Below are positions 10,984 through 22,422 of a DNA stretch of 64,000 bases, piece by piece. The stretch's first letter is position 1, and every line of letters begins with the position of its first letter. The stretch spans positions 1 through 64,000 of the forward strand of contig NZ_JROO01000004.1 of assembly GCF_000826685.1 (NCBI RefSeq). Direction: 5' to 3'. Source of the DNA: Streptomonospora alba (lineage in GTDB: Bacteria; Actinomycetota; Actinomycetes; Streptosporangiales; Streptosporangiaceae). The notes beneath the pieces were generated by a model that was not told the origin of the DNA, made no database searches, and saw only the letters and a program-made list of their open reading frames with translations. A program made the position numbers and the translations under genes.

Positions 10984-11837
10984 AAAACGTGGGGAACCGA
11001 CAGCAGCCAGAGGAAGGCGCAGCCGCAGGCGCGCCTGCGGCTGCTCACGGTCCCGAGCGGGGCGCCGAGAACGGCACACGCGCACGCGTCGCGCGGCTGA
11101 TCCTCGAACACGGGCCCATCACCGCCGCGGTGCTGGGGGAGCGGCTCGGCCTCACCCCGGCGGCCATCCGCCGCCACCTTGACAACCTGATGAACGAGGG
11201 CATGGTCGAGGCCCGCGACTCCCGCAGCCACGGGCGCCGCGGCCGCGGTCGGCCGGCCCGGGTCTTCGCCATCACCGAAGCCGGGCGGGACGCTTTCGTG
11301 CACGGCTACGACGACCTCGCCGCCAGCGCACTGCGGTTCCTCTCGGAGAAGGCCGGGTCCGAGGCCGTCGCCGAGTTCGCCCGGCGCCAGGTCGCCGACC
11401 TGGAACGGCGCTACCGCCCGATGCTGGCCGCCGCCCCGCCCCAGCAGCGCATCCGGCTGCTGGCCGAGGCGCTGTCCAACGACGGCTATGCGGCCTCGGC
11501 GGGCGAGGCCCCGGCTCCGGGCGGCGGCGACCAGCTGTGCCAGCACCACTGCCCGGTGGCCCACGTCGCAACGGAGTTCCCCGAGCTGTGCGAGGCCGAG
11601 GTCGAGGTCTTCGAGCGGCTGCTGGGCACTCCGGTGCGGCGGTTGGCCACCATCGCCCACGGCGACGGCGTGTGCACCACACACGTCACCCCGCGCGACA
11701 TCACAGCGGCCGATCCCCGTCCCGCGGGGGAGCCGGTCCACTCGCGCACCGATGAGAACACGCCCGCCCGCCCCCACCGGGCGAAAGGGCGGGCAACGTC
11801 AGATGAAGGACGTCTGAGTCCAGGAGGATCCGCGTAA
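10980..11837 (+). CDS. sufR: SufR, Fe-S-sensing repressor of the suf operon
   Basis: A winged-helix DNA-binding domain ([15 protein letters not shown]) lies near residues 45-75 of this 285-residue form. The C-terminal half carries cysteines in [10 protein letters not shown] and PELCEAE, the expected Fe-S cluster ligands of SufR. The family represses suf genes when its cluster is intact. The start is uncertain: GTG codons at 10980 and 10989 and an ATG at 10932 are in frame; I chose 10980 because the SufR-type operator sits exactly there and homology-like sequence begins afterwards. The gene ends with TAATG overlapping sufB, so the two are translationally coupled. A ~45-residue hydrophilic tail follows the conserved region. 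Confidence 0.88.
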   Translation: MKNVGNRQQPEEGAAAGAPAAAHGPERGAENGTRARVARLILEHGPITAAVLGERLGLTPAAIRRHLDNLMNEGMVEARDSRSHGRRGRGRPARVFAITEAGRDAFVHGYDDLAASALRFLSEKAGSEAVAEFARRQVADLERRYRPMLAAAPPQQRIRLLAEALSNDGYAASAGEAPAPGGGDQLCQHHCPVAHVATEFPELCEAEVEVFERLLGTPVRRLATIAHGDGVCTTHVTPRDITAADPRPAGEPVHSRTDENTPARPHRAKGRATSDEGRLSPGGSA

Positions 11838-13249
11838 TGACGTCTACCGCGCACCCCGAGCTCGACGGGCTCGGCACCTACGAGTACGGCTGGGCCGACT
11901 CCGACGAAGCAGGCTCCACCGCTCGCCGCGGCCTCAGTGAAGAGGTCGTCCGCGACATCTCCGGCAAGAAGGACGAGCCGGAGTGGATGGAGAAGCTCCG
12001 CCTCAAGGCGCTGCGCCTGTTCGACAAGAAGCCGCTGCCCGAGTGGGGTGCCGATCTGTCGGGGATCGACTTCGACAAGATCAAGTACTTCGTGCGTTCG
12101 ACCGAGCAGCAGGCCGCCTCTTGGGAGGAGCTGCCCGAGGACATCAAGAACACCTACGACAAGCTCGGCATCCCCGAGGCCGAGAAGCAGCGCCTGGTCG
12201 CCGGTGTCGCCGCGCAGTACGAGTCCGAAGTCGTCTACCACCAGATCCGCGAGGACCTGGAGGCGCAGGGCGTCCTCTTCCTCGACACCGACACCGCGCT
12301 CAAGGAGCACCCGGAGCTCTTCCGGGAGTACTTCGGCACGGTCATCCCGCCCGGCGACAACAAGTTCGCCTCGCTCAACAGCGCCGTGTGGAGCGGTGGT
12401 TCGTTCATCTACGTTCCCCCGAACGTGCACGTCGAGATCCCGCTGCAGGCCTACTTCCGGATCAACACCGAGAACATGGGCCAGTTCGAGCGGACGCTGA
12501 TCATCGTCGACGAGGGCGCCTACGTCCACTACGTCGAGGGCTGCACCGCACCGATCTACAAGACCGACTCGCTGCACTCGGCGGTCGTCGAGATCGTCGT
12601 CAAGAAGAACGCCCGCTGCCGGTACACGACCATCCAGAACTGGTCGAACAACGTCTACAACCTGGTCACCAAGCGCGCCGTCGCCTACGAGGGCGCCACC
12701 ATGGAGTGGGTCGACGGCAACATCGGCTCCCAGGTGACGATGAAGTACCCGGCGATCTACCTGATGGGCGAGCACGCCAAGGGCGAGACCCTGTCGGTGG
12801 CCTTCGCCGGCCAGGGCCAGCACCAGGACGCCGGCTCCAAGATGGTGCACTGCGCGCCCAACACCTCCTCGACCATCGTCTCCAAGTCGGTGGCGCGCGG
12901 AGGCGGACGAGCCTCCTACCGCGGGCTCATCCAGGTGCAGGAGGGCGCCGACCACTCCAAGTCCACGGTCAAGTGCGACGCGCTGCTCATCGACACCGAG
13001 AGCCGTTCGGACACATACCCCTACAACGACATCCGCGAAGACGACGTGGAGATGGGCCATGAGGCCACCGTCTCCAAGGTCAGCGAGGACCAGCTCTTCT
13101 ACCTGATGAGCCGCGGTCTGGACGAGGACGAGGCCATGGCGATGATCGTCCGCGGGTTCGTCGAGCCCATCGCGCGCGAGCTCCCCATGGAGTACGCGCT
13201 GGAACTCAACCGGCTGATCGAGCTGCAGATGGAAGGAGCGGTCGGTTAA
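11837..13249 (+). CDS. sufB: Fe-S cluster assembly scaffold subunit SufB
   Basis: 470 residues, normal length for SufB. With SufC and SufD it forms the SufBC2D scaffold that assembles [Fe-S] clusters from sulfide delivered by SufS/SufU. Conserved blocks include [16 protein letters not shown], the cysteine in VEGCTAPIY and the C-terminal region [19 protein letters not shown]. No intein interrupts the gene, unlike the M. tuberculosis orthologue. Its ATG overlaps the sufR stop and its stop lies two bases before sufD. Confidence 0.97.
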   Translation: MTSTAHPELDGLGTYEYGWADSDEAGSTARRGLSEEVVRDISGKKDEPEWMEKLRLKALRLFDKKPLPEWGADLSGIDFDKIKYFVRSTEQQAASWEELPEDIKNTYDKLGIPEAEKQRLVAGVAAQYESEVVYHQIREDLEAQGVLFLDTDTALKEHPELFREYFGTVIPPGDNKFASLNSAVWSGGSFIYVPPNVHVEIPLQAYFRINTENMGQFERTLIIVDEGAYVHYVEGCTAPIYKTDSLHSAVVEIVVKKNARCRYTTIQNWSNNVYNLVTKRAVAYEGATMEWVDGNIGSQVTMKYPAIYLMGEHAKGETLSVAFAGQGQHQDAGSKMVHCAPNTSSTIVSKSVARGGGRASYRGLIQVQEGADHSKSTVKCDALLIDTESRSDTYPYNDIREDDVEMGHEATVSKVSEDQLFYLMSRGLDEDEAMAMIVRGFVEPIARELPMEYALELNRLIELQMEGAVG

Positions 13250-13251
13250 GC

Positions 13252-14424
13252 ATGGCCAGCCCCAATCTCGGAATCCGCGAGCACTCCCACGGCGGAGAAG
13301 ACGTCCCGATCTCGCGCCTGGACGTGCACGGCTCCTTCGAGTCCGCGAGTTTCCCCGTGCCCAACGGGCGCGAGGAGGAGTGGCGCTTCACGCCGCTGCG
13401 TCGCCTGCGCGGCCTGCACCAGGGCCGCGAGATCGCCGACGGTGTCGTCACCGTCGAGGTCTCCGGCCCTGACGAGGCCGTCGTCGAGCGGGTGGGTCGC
13501 GACGACTCCCGGCTCGGTGCCTCGTTCCTGCCCAACGACCGCGTCAGCGCGCTGGCCTGGGAGAGCTTCACCGACTTCAACCCGGCCACGGTGGTGACCG
13601 TGCCCAAGGACACCGAGCTCGCCGAGACGGTGTTCGTGAAGATCACCGGCACCGAGTACGGCGACGCCTACGGCCACACCGTGGTGCGGGCCGAGCCGCA
13701 CTCGGCGGCCACCGTCGTACTGGAGTACGCCGGCTCGGCCGTCTACGCCGACAACGTCGAGTTCGTCGTCGAGGACGGCGCCTCGCTGACGGTGATCAGC
13801 CTGCAGGACTGGAACGACGACGCCGTCCAGGTCTCCCACCACTACGCCACGGTGAACCGCGACGCCCGCTTCCGCAGCTTCGTGATCACCCTCGGCGGCG
13901 ACCTGGTGCGCCTGTCGCCCAGCGTCCGCTACAAGGGCACCGGCGGCGACGCCGAGCTGCACGGCCTCTACTTCACCGGTAAGGCCCAGCACCACGAGCA
14001 CCGCTCGCTGATCGACCACAACGAGTCCAACACCCGCAGCCGCGTCGAGTACAAGGGCGCGCTCAGCGGCGAGGACGCCCACGCGGTGTGGATCGGCGAC
14101 GTCATCATCGGCGAGGGCACCACCGGTACCGACTCCTATGAGCACAACCGCAACCTGGTGCTCACCGACGGCACCCGGGTCGACTCGGTGCCCAACCTGG
14201 AGATCTTCACCGGAGAGGTCGAAGGCGCCGGCCACGCCAGCGCCAGCGGCCGCCTCGACGACATCCACCTGTTCTACCTGCAGTCGCGCGGCGTCCCCGC
14301 CGACGAGGCCCGGCGCCTGGTGATCCGCGGGTACTTCCAGGAGCTCATCGGCCGCATCGAGGTTCCGGAGCTGCGCGACCGCATCATGGACGAGGTAGAG
14401 GAGAAGCTGGCTCGCCATGAGTGA
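13252..14424 (+). CDS. sufD: Fe-S cluster assembly subunit SufD
   Basis: 390 residues, paralogous to SufB, with the right-handed parallel beta-helix core and the C-terminal signature SRGVPADEARRLVIRGYF. It pairs with SufB in the SufBC2D complex. The gene starts two bases after the sufB stop and its last codons overlap the Rieske ferredoxin gene by eight bases, so translation is coupled along the operon. Confidence 0.96.
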   Translation: MASPNLGIREHSHGGEDVPISRLDVHGSFESASFPVPNGREEEWRFTPLRRLRGLHQGREIADGVVTVEVSGPDEAVVERVGRDDSRLGASFLPNDRVSALAWESFTDFNPATVVTVPKDTELAETVFVKITGTEYGDAYGHTVVRAEPHSAATVVLEYAGSAVYADNVEFVVEDGASLTVISLQDWNDDAVQVSHHYATVNRDARFRSFVITLGGDLVRLSPSVRYKGTGGDAELHGLYFTGKAQHHEHRSLIDHNESNTRSRVEYKGALSGEDAHAVWIGDVIIGEGTTGTDSYEHNRNLVLTDGTRVDSVPNLEIFTGEVEGAGHASASGRLDDIHLFYLQSRGVPADEARRLVIRGYFQELIGRIEVPELRDRIMDEVEEKLARHE

Positions 14425-14749
14425 CGGTTACACCCGTGTGTGTTCGCTGAGCGACGTCCCCGACGAGGGCGCGCTGGGCGTGGAGGTCGGCGACACTCCG
14501 GTGGCGGTGGTGCGCAGTGAGGGCGAGATCTACGCCATCAGCGACATCTGCTCCCACGCCGAGGTGAACCTGTCCGAGGGCGAGGTCGAAGACGGGACCG
14601 TGGAGTGCTGGCTGCACGGATCCTGCTTCGACCTCGGGTCGGGCAAGCCGATCAACCCGCCGGCGACCCAACCGGTCGCCACCTACGCAGTGCAGATCGA
14701 CGGCGACGACGTCCTCGTCTCGCTGGACACCCAGAGTTCAAAAGGCTGA
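14417..14749 (+). CDS. Rieske-type [2Fe-2S] ferredoxin in the suf operon
   Basis: 110 residues containing the Rieske ligands CSH (ICSHAEVNL) and CWLHGS, about 18 residues apart, as in soluble ferredoxin components of aromatic dioxygenases. No dioxygenase subunit is nearby. Its position inside the suf operon suggests electron supply or cluster handling during Fe-S biogenesis rather than aromatic catabolism. This is inference, although similar genes occur in suf operons of Streptomyces-like bacteria as I recall. It is absent from the mycobacterial operon. Confidence 0.93.
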   Translation: MSDGYTRVCSLSDVPDEGALGVEVGDTPVAVVRSEGEIYAISDICSHAEVNLSEGEVEDGTVECWLHGSCFDLGSGKPINPPATQPVATYAVQIDGDDVLVSLDTQSSKG

Positions 14750-14756
14750 ATCGCAT

Positions 14757-16807
<2,051 letters not shown>

Positions 16808-16824
16808 GAGGGGCACAGGTCGCT

Positions 16825-17310
16825 ATGCAGCTCGACTCCATGTACCAGGAGATCATCCTGGACCACTACCGCAACCCGCACAACAAGGGTCTGCGGGAGC
16901 CGCACAACGGCGAGGCCCACCACATCAACCCCACGTGCGGCGACGAAGTCACCGTGCGCGTGCGGCTGACGCCGGCTGTCGAGGGCGGCGCCCTCGACGA
17001 CAAGGCGACGATCGCCGATGTCTCCTACGACAGCATGGGCTGCTCGATCAGCCAGGCCAGCGCCTCGGTGCTGACCGACCTGCTGATCGGCAGCACGCTG
17101 GAGGAGGGCATGCGCATGCTCGACGAGTTCACCGAGCTCATGCACTCCAAGGGGCAGGGCGAACCCGACGAGGACGTGCTGCAGGACGCGGTGGCCTTCG
17201 CGGGCGTGTCGAAATACCCTGCCCGTATCAAGTGCGCCCTGCTCGCCTGGATGGCGTGGAAGGACGCGACCGCCCAGTCCCTGGAAACGGAGAAGGAGGG
17301 CGCCTCATGA
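16825..17310 (+). CDS. sufU: Zinc-dependent sulfurtransferase SufU
   Basis: 161 residues, IscU-like fold. The three cysteines expected for zinc/sulfur handling are in NPTCGDEV, SMGCSISQ and RIKCALLAW, and the 18-21-residue insertion typical of SufU relative to IscU is present between them. It accepts sulfur from SufS and relays it to SufB. Starts 17 bases after sufS and overlaps the next gene by ATGA. Confidence 0.95.
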   Translation: MQLDSMYQEIILDHYRNPHNKGLREPHNGEAHHINPTCGDEVTVRVRLTPAVEGGALDDKATIADVSYDSMGCSISQASASVLTDLLIGSTLEEGMRMLDEFTELMHSKGQGEPDEDVLQDAVAFAGVSKYPARIKCALLAWMAWKDATAQSLETEKEGAS

Positions 17311-17660
17311 CCGAACAGGACACCGCGCCGGAGCCCGCCGCCGACGGCGGCGGCGAGGCGCTGGCCGAGGAGATCAGCGAGGCGCTGAAGGACGTCATCG
17401 ACCCCGAACTGGGAGTCAACGTCGTCGACCTCGGGCTGCTCTACGGGGTCAACGTCGACGGGAACGTCATCACCCTGGACATGACCCTCACCAGCGCCGC
17501 CTGCCCGCTGACCGACGTCATCGAGGACCAGGCGAACTCCGCGCTCGACGAGTTCGAGCGCGAGGTCAAGATCAACTGGGTCTGGATGCCGCCGTGGGGC
17601 CCGGACAAGATCACCGACGACGGCCGCGACCAGCTGCGCATGCTCGGATTCAACGTCTGA
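17307..17660 (+). CDS. sufT: SufT-like MIP18/DUF59 Fe-S maturation protein
   Basis: 117 residues with a single DUF59 (MIP18) domain, including the motifs DPELGVNVVDLGL and TSAACPLTD. Such proteins assist transfer of Fe-S clusters to client enzymes. Last gene of the suf operon, equivalent in position to M. tuberculosis Rv1466. A ~20-residue acidic, Ala/Gly-rich N-terminal extension precedes the domain. A candidate terminator follows at 17700. Confidence 0.93.
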   Translation: MTEQDTAPEPAADGGGEALAEEISEALKDVIDPELGVNVVDLGLLYGVNVDGNVITLDMTLTSAACPLTDVIEDQANSALDEFEREVKINWVWMPPWGPDKITDDGRDQLRMLGFNV

Positions 17661-17997
17661 GGACCGTGCGCCGCGGGTGCGATCCCAGGCCGTTTCCACG
17701 GGCCTCGCCGAACCGTCGGCGGGGCCCGTTCGCATGCGCCGGGTCCGTCCGCCGGCGGTCCGTCGCGTCTTCGACGTCCTGACGCCAGGCTGTGGCATCG
17801 CGGGGAGCCGGCGGACTCGTCGGCGGGATCCGCATCAGGTCGGACCCGGCCCCGGCGTTCGCTGCGCGGACAGCCCTCACCGGTCTCCAGCACGCGCTGG
17901 TCCAGGGGCCGGGACCCTTTGCGGTCCGCGCGTGCCGAGGGCCCCGATGGACCTGCGCTGCCCGGTTCGCAGGCGTAGGTCCACGCGCACCGCGGTA
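17661..17997. other. Convergent intergenic region
   Basis: 337 bases between the ends of the suf operon and a convergent gene. Apart from the hairpin at 17700-17727 I see no gene or repeat here. Confidence 0.6.
17700..17727 (+). terminator. Hairpin terminator after the suf operon
   Basis: An 11-bp stem, GGGCCTCGCCG paired with CGGCGGGGCCC (one T-G wobble), encloses a six-base loop, 40 bases after the last suf stop codon. There is no T-run, as is common for actinomycete terminators. Confidence 0.6.
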
Positions 17998-20130
17998 TCA
18001 GTGCGCCGGGATGAGGGCGGGGCGCAGTTCGTGGGCGATGTCGGTGTCGCCGCGTTCGGTCAGGAAGTCCAGCAGGGCCTGCGGCTCGGCGGCGCGTGCG
18101 TCGGAGCCGTCCTCGCTGATGCGGTGCGCGATGATCTTCAGGGCGTCCTCGGTGGAGGCCGGCGCGGTGTAGCCGATCAGGTGCAGCGCCCGGCTCGCCG
18201 GGCTGTGCCCGCTCAGATCGGCGGCGGGCAGGCGCCGTGCGTCCAGCCGGTCGCCGTTGACGGTGATGAACACGCGGTCGCCCGGCTGCGCCGACAGCCG
18301 GCGCAGCAGCGGGCGCAGCGAGTCGAAGGCCGGCTGGTCGCGCCAGACCAGCACGAGCAGGTCGGCGCCGGGCGCGGTCAGGCACAGCAGGCGGCCCGGC
18401 TGCAGGCCCAGGTGCGTCGCATAGCCCGGTGGCACGGTGACCGGCGCGCCGTTGAGGTGGTCGCCGGTGACGTCCACGCGGTGCCACCAGCGGCCGTCGG
18501 GTGCGCGGAAGCAGCGCGTCGAGTCGCCCACGCGCGGCGGCTGCGGCGAGGCCGACGAGGGCTGCTCCTCGGGCTGGTCCTGCAGCGGCGCCTCGGCGCC
18601 GGGCCGCCGCCGGATGGGCAGGCCGTTGGCGGTGGTGGTCCCCTCGGCCTCGGGGACCGGGTCGGGCGGAGCGCCGTAGGAGGCGCCGGCCGGGGCGTTC
18701 TCCACCGGGATGGAGGGGTCCACCATGACGTGGCCCTCGCGGATGGTCACTCCGGGCGTGCTCAGCAGCCACGCGCGCACGGCCTGCTGCCGGATCCCGA
18801 TCCGGCCCAGCCGGATGGCGGCGTCGGAGGTGCTGGGCGCGTCACCGAGCATCTCGCGGGTCTGCCAGCGCATCCGGTGCGGGTCGTCGGCCACCAGCCA
18901 GCCGTTGTGCAGCCGGCGGTCGGTGAAGAGGGTGATGACCACCCGCCACAGCGGTGTGCCCAGGGAGGGGACGTCTACCGGGTGGTCGGGATGGGCGGTG
19001 ATGAGGTGGTCGACGGTGGCGGCCGCACCCAGGTGCTCGGAGAGTTCGCGCAGATGCGTGGTCAGCGGTGCCCCGCCGGGCGAGCCCAGCCACTGCAGCA
19101 GCCGCTCCTCCACGGTGCGCTGCGCGTTGCGGATCTCCCGCACGTCCACGCCGATCTCGTCGGCCAGCAGCCGGATGCTGACCGGCTCGGAGGCGAAGAG
19201 CCGCTGTGCCGCGACGGTGCGCTCCGCGTCGGACCAGTTGCGCAGGAACTCCTCCAGCAGGTCCACCAAAGGGTGCCGGCCCAACTCGGGGGACTGGGCC
19301 GGCTGCTCGTCGGCCTGCTGCTTGGGCGGACCGAAGGCCGGGCGGCGCAGGGCCCCGTCAGGTCCCAGCAGCGAGCTGCGCACGGTGCTGGGGGCGCCGG
19401 CGTCGGCGGAGGCGGCGGAGGACTCCTGCTCCGGTGCGGCGCTTCCGGCGCGGGGCCCCTCTTCGCGGTTGGCGCGCAGCGCGCGCAGGGTGCGGATCGC
19501 CCGGGTGGCGGGGCTCTGGGCCGGCTGCGCCTCCTCGGGCTCGGCGGAGCCCTGGTCTCCGGGGTCCGCGCCGGTGGCGGCGCCGAGGTAGGCCATGGCG
19601 TTGTGCACATGGTCGGGTGCCGAGTGGGGCAGCCAGTTGGCCAGAGTGCGGACGGCCTCGACCATCAGCGCGGGGGAGGGGGTGGGCACGCGCGCCTGCT
19701 CGCCGCCCAAGGGCTGGACCGCGCGCAAGGTCGCGGTGCTGATGAGATCCAGCGGCCCGCAGCTTTCGGGAAGGCCCCACGAGGAGATGGCGGCGGGGGT
19801 GGCCGAGACGAGGCGCTCCCAGTTCCCGGCGGTGGCCAGCAGCGCGCCGCGGACCGGTTCGGCGATCTCGTCGAGGTCCACCTGCGCGGCGCGCAGGGAG
19901 GGCAGGAACTCACCGAGCTCCAGGTGGCTCCACTGCTCCGCGGCCAAGCGCGCCAGGGAGTGCGACAGCCAGGTGGCTCCGGCGAGGTCGAGTACGCGGG
20001 GAAGCGGCAGTGAACTCCACCAGCCCTCGACCAACCGGGCGTGCCACAGGACCGGTCCCACCATCGCGGGGTCGCTCCACCGCAGGGCGGGAACGAGGTC
20101 GGTGAGGCAGATCGGGGAGACGGCGTTCAT
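17998..20130 (-). CDS. Conserved-looking protein of unknown function with sigma-4-like helix-turn-helix
   Basis: 710 residues from the ATG at 20130. I do not recognise a named family. Residues about 1-190 are helical and Trp/Leu-rich; 190-285 are Ala/Pro/Glu-rich and probably disordered; 290-350 (NWSDAERTVAAQRLF through RTVEERLLQWL) look like a sigma-70 region 4-type helix-turn-helix; 350-470 form another ordered region; after a second disordered linker near 490-545 a C-terminal domain of about 165 residues has alternating beta/alpha character (TRCFRAPDGRWWHRVDVTGDHL). No signal peptide or membrane segment. Monocistronic. A regulatory or DNA-associated role is only a guess from the helix-turn-helix. 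Confidence 0.8.
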   Translation of the reverse strand: MNAVSPICLTDLVPALRWSDPAMVGPVLWHARLVEGWWSSLPLPRVLDLAGATWLSHSLARLAAEQWSHLELGEFLPSLRAAQVDLDEIAEPVRGALLATAGNWERLVSATPAAISSWGLPESCGPLDLISTATLRAVQPLGGEQARVPTPSPALMVEAVRTLANWLPHSAPDHVHNAMAYLGAATGADPGDQGSAEPEEAQPAQSPATRAIRTLRALRANREEGPRAGSAAPEQESSAASADAGAPSTVRSSLLGPDGALRRPAFGPPKQQADEQPAQSPELGRHPLVDLLEEFLRNWSDAERTVAAQRLFASEPVSIRLLADEIGVDVREIRNAQRTVEERLLQWLGSPGGAPLTTHLRELSEHLGAAATVDHLITAHPDHPVDVPSLGTPLWRVVITLFTDRRLHNGWLVADDPHRMRWQTREMLGDAPSTSDAAIRLGRIGIRQQAVRAWLLSTPGVTIREGHVMVDPSIPVENAPAGASYGAPPDPVPEAEGTTTANGLPIRRRPGAEAPLQDQPEEQPSSASPQPPRVGDSTRCFRAPDGRWWHRVDVTGDHLNGAPVTVPPGYATHLGLQPGRLLCLTAPGADLLVLVWRDQPAFDSLRPLLRRLSAQPGDRVFITVNGDRLDARRLPAADLSGHSPASRALHLIGYTAPASTEDALKIIAHRISEDGSDARAAEPQALLDFLTERGDTDIAHELRPALIPAH

Positions 20131-20569
20131 CTGCTTTAGACCTCGACCTCCGCGCGTTCGGCCCGCGGCGGGTGCCGCCCCGCGGGCAATGTGTTCCTGC
20201 ACCACAGTACGTCCACTCGACCGGCGCCGTGTGCCCGGTCGCCGGGCCGGCGCGCGTCGGGAGCGGTCGGTGCTCCGCGGTTGGAAACGGCGCACCCTCG
20301 GCTGATCGTACGTGCGAGCGCCGCGGTTGGATAGTGCCGGGGCAGGTCCGATGCGGGCGCCGGGTCGGGTGCAGGATCCGCGGCACCTCCCGGCCGATGC
20401 GCCGGGTCCGCGAACGTCGTTTTCGCCTCGAAAGCAGTCAAATGTGACGCGGGTTACACGGTCAGGGGTGAACCCGTCCGGGCATGCGCCGGCGGGTGCC
20501 GCCCCGTCCGTGCGGTCGGCGGCGGTGCGCCGGCTCCGGCGGCCCGCGGGCCGCCGGAGCCGGCCGGGC
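20131..20569. other. Intergenic region
   Basis: 439 bases separating two genes on the minus strand. It holds the 36-bp palindrome at 20529-20564 and presumably the promoter of the 710-aa protein near 20150-20250; no further gene is supported. Confidence 0.5.
20529..20564 (-). terminator. 36-bp perfect palindrome, likely terminator
   Basis: Bases 20529-20564 form a perfect palindrome centred between 20546 and 20547, with half-site CGGCTCCGGCGGCCCG. It begins six bases beyond the stop of the SseB-like gene on the minus strand, the usual place for an intrinsic terminator, although no T-run follows. Confidence 0.6.
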
Positions 20570-21007
20570 TCACTTGGCCAGGTTCGCGACGGTGTCCGGG
20601 TAGATCGGCACACTCGCCGGATTGCCCGGGTTCAGCGCCAGGCCCACGCCCTCGGGCATCGCCTCGGCGAGGTCGCGTGCGGGAAGCACGGTGTAGGGCA
20701 GTTCGGCGCTGCGCAGTCCGAGCTGCTCCTCGGAGGTGAAGGCCGGGATGAACGGCGATCCCTCGAGTTCGAGTGTGGGCAGCGCGACCGAGCCGTCGTC
20801 CTGAGTGCCCGAACCCTCCGGCAGCGGCACCCACACCTGCGCCTCGCGCAGCGCGGAGAGGAAGGCGCTGACGGGTTCCGGATCGGGAGATTCGGCGCCG
20901 GATTGCTCCAGCGCCCCCTGCAGCGCGTTCTCGACGTCGTTGACGGGGAAGGACGCGGCCTGCTCGCCCGATTCGCTGTTCTCCGGGGTGGCCTCGCTGT
21001 TGCTCAT
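20570..21007 (-). CDS. SseB-like protein
   Basis: 145 residues from the ATG at 21007. A Ser/Glu-rich N-terminus of about 30 residues precedes an SseB N-terminal-type domain: VSAFLSALREAQVWVPLPEG, TLELEGSPFIPAFTSEEQL and PEGVGLALNPGNPASVPI are the characteristic strands. SseB-like domains are widespread in actinobacteria, often of unknown function. Cytoplasmic. It diverges from the SGNH hydrolase gene. Confidence 0.85.
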   Translation of the reverse strand: MSNSEATPENSESGEQAASFPVNDVENALQGALEQSGAESPDPEPVSAFLSALREAQVWVPLPEGSGTQDDGSVALPTLELEGSPFIPAFTSEEQLGLRSAELPYTVLPARDLAEAMPEGVGLALNPGNPASVPIYPDTVANLAK

Positions 21008-21292
21008 GCGGATGCAACGGCTCCTTGCGTTAGTCGCGGATAGAAGTCTCCGACCGCCTCCGACCGCCGCCCGCCTGAGAAAAGCACCGAGGATAATCCG
21101 CATATCGGAGCTGGTGCAGGCGTGTCGGCGGTAGCCGGAGGTATGCTTGTCGGGCAGGCCCTACCCTAGCCTCTCCCCGTTGACACATCCTCGTCCGTGA
21201 CGTGTGAGGGGCGCATCCCGTTGTCGAGCTCCCCGCGCGTCGCCGTGGGCCATGGCGCCGGTGCCCGTGGCCGAGCTGCATGATTGGTTGAC

Positions 21293-22255
21293 GTGACTGA
21301 CCTGGAGACGAATCCCCCCGTGGGCGATCAGGCGCAGCGGCCGGCAGCGATCCGCACCTACGTGGCCATCGGTGACAGCCTCACCGAGGGCCTCGACGAT
21401 CTCGCGCCCGACGGCGAGTACCGCGGTTTCGCCGACCGCCTCGCCGAGCACCTGAGCACCTCTGTGCCCGGCTTCCGCTACGCCAACCTGGCCGTGCGCG
21501 GACGCCGCATGAAGCATATCTTCGGTGATCAGCTCGAACAGACACTGGACCACAAGCCCGACCTGGTCACCGTGCACGCCGGCGGAAACGACGTGCTGCG
21601 GCCCAACACCGACCTCGACGACCTCGCGGCACAGTTCGAGACCGGCATCCGGCGGCTGCGCGACGCCGGGATCCGCGTGGTGATCCTCTCCGGCCACGAC
21701 ACCGGGTGGATCCCCGTCCTGAAGGTCTACCGCGGCCGGATCGCGGTGTTCAGCATGCACCTGCGCGCGGTCGCAGAGCGCACGGCCAGCGACATCGTGG
21801 ACCTGTGGTCGATGGGCGCGCTCAACGACCCGCGCGCCTGGAGCGTGGACCGGCTGCACTTCAACGCCGAGGGCCACCGCATCGTCGCCGCACGGATCGC
21901 CGAGCTGCTCGACGACCCCATGGGGCCGCGCGAGATCTGGTCGCGCCCGTGGGACACCCCGCCCGAGCGGTTGCCGCGCATCCTGCGCCGCCGCGAGAAC
22001 TGGCGCTGGGCCCGCCAGCACCTGGTGCCCTGGATCAGCCGCCGCGCCATGGGCCGCTCCTCCGGCGACGGCCGCCGCCCCAAGCTCCCCGAGCCCGTGG
22101 AACTGGCCCCCGACCGCCCCGACACGCAGGAGGGTTCGGCCCCCTCGGAGGACTCCGGAGGCGACCGCACCGAGAACCGCGGCCCCGGCGCCGCCGGCGG
22201 CCGGACCACCCCGCCCGCCGGGCGCGGCCGCGAGCCCTACAGCGAACGCGGCTGA
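21293..22255 (+). CDS. SGNH/GDSL-family hydrolase
   Basis: About 320 residues. Catalytic blocks of the SGNH family are present: GDSLTEG (nucleophile Ser), the block GGND, and DRLHFN with the Asp/His pair near residue 190. Probably an intracellular esterase or lipase, since no signal peptide is visible. The C-terminal ~70 residues are a Pro/Gly/Glu-rich disordered tail. I chose the GTG at 21293; a TTG at 21284 is an in-frame alternative and no strong ribosome site decides between them. Confidence 0.88.
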   Translation: MTDLETNPPVGDQAQRPAAIRTYVAIGDSLTEGLDDLAPDGEYRGFADRLAEHLSTSVPGFRYANLAVRGRRMKHIFGDQLEQTLDHKPDLVTVHAGGNDVLRPNTDLDDLAAQFETGIRRLRDAGIRVVILSGHDTGWIPVLKVYRGRIAVFSMHLRAVAERTASDIVDLWSMGALNDPRAWSVDRLHFNAEGHRIVAARIAELLDDPMGPREIWSRPWDTPPERLPRILRRRENWRWARQHLVPWISRRAMGRSSGDGRRPKLPEPVELAPDRPDTQEGSAPSEDSGGDRTENRGPGAAGGRTTPPAGRGREPYSERG

Positions 22256-22422
22256 GGCGCGGGACCGGGGCGGACGTCGCGCGCCCGGTCGAGGGCCAAG
22301 CGCAGGCGGGACCGCAGCGAACGCCGGGCGGCGGCCTCAGGCAGCGGGGCGCCACCGCTTCGGCCGGGCGCGCATCCGCGTCGGCATGGACGCGTTGCCT
22401 GCCGGCAGCGCCGTTCCCGCTC

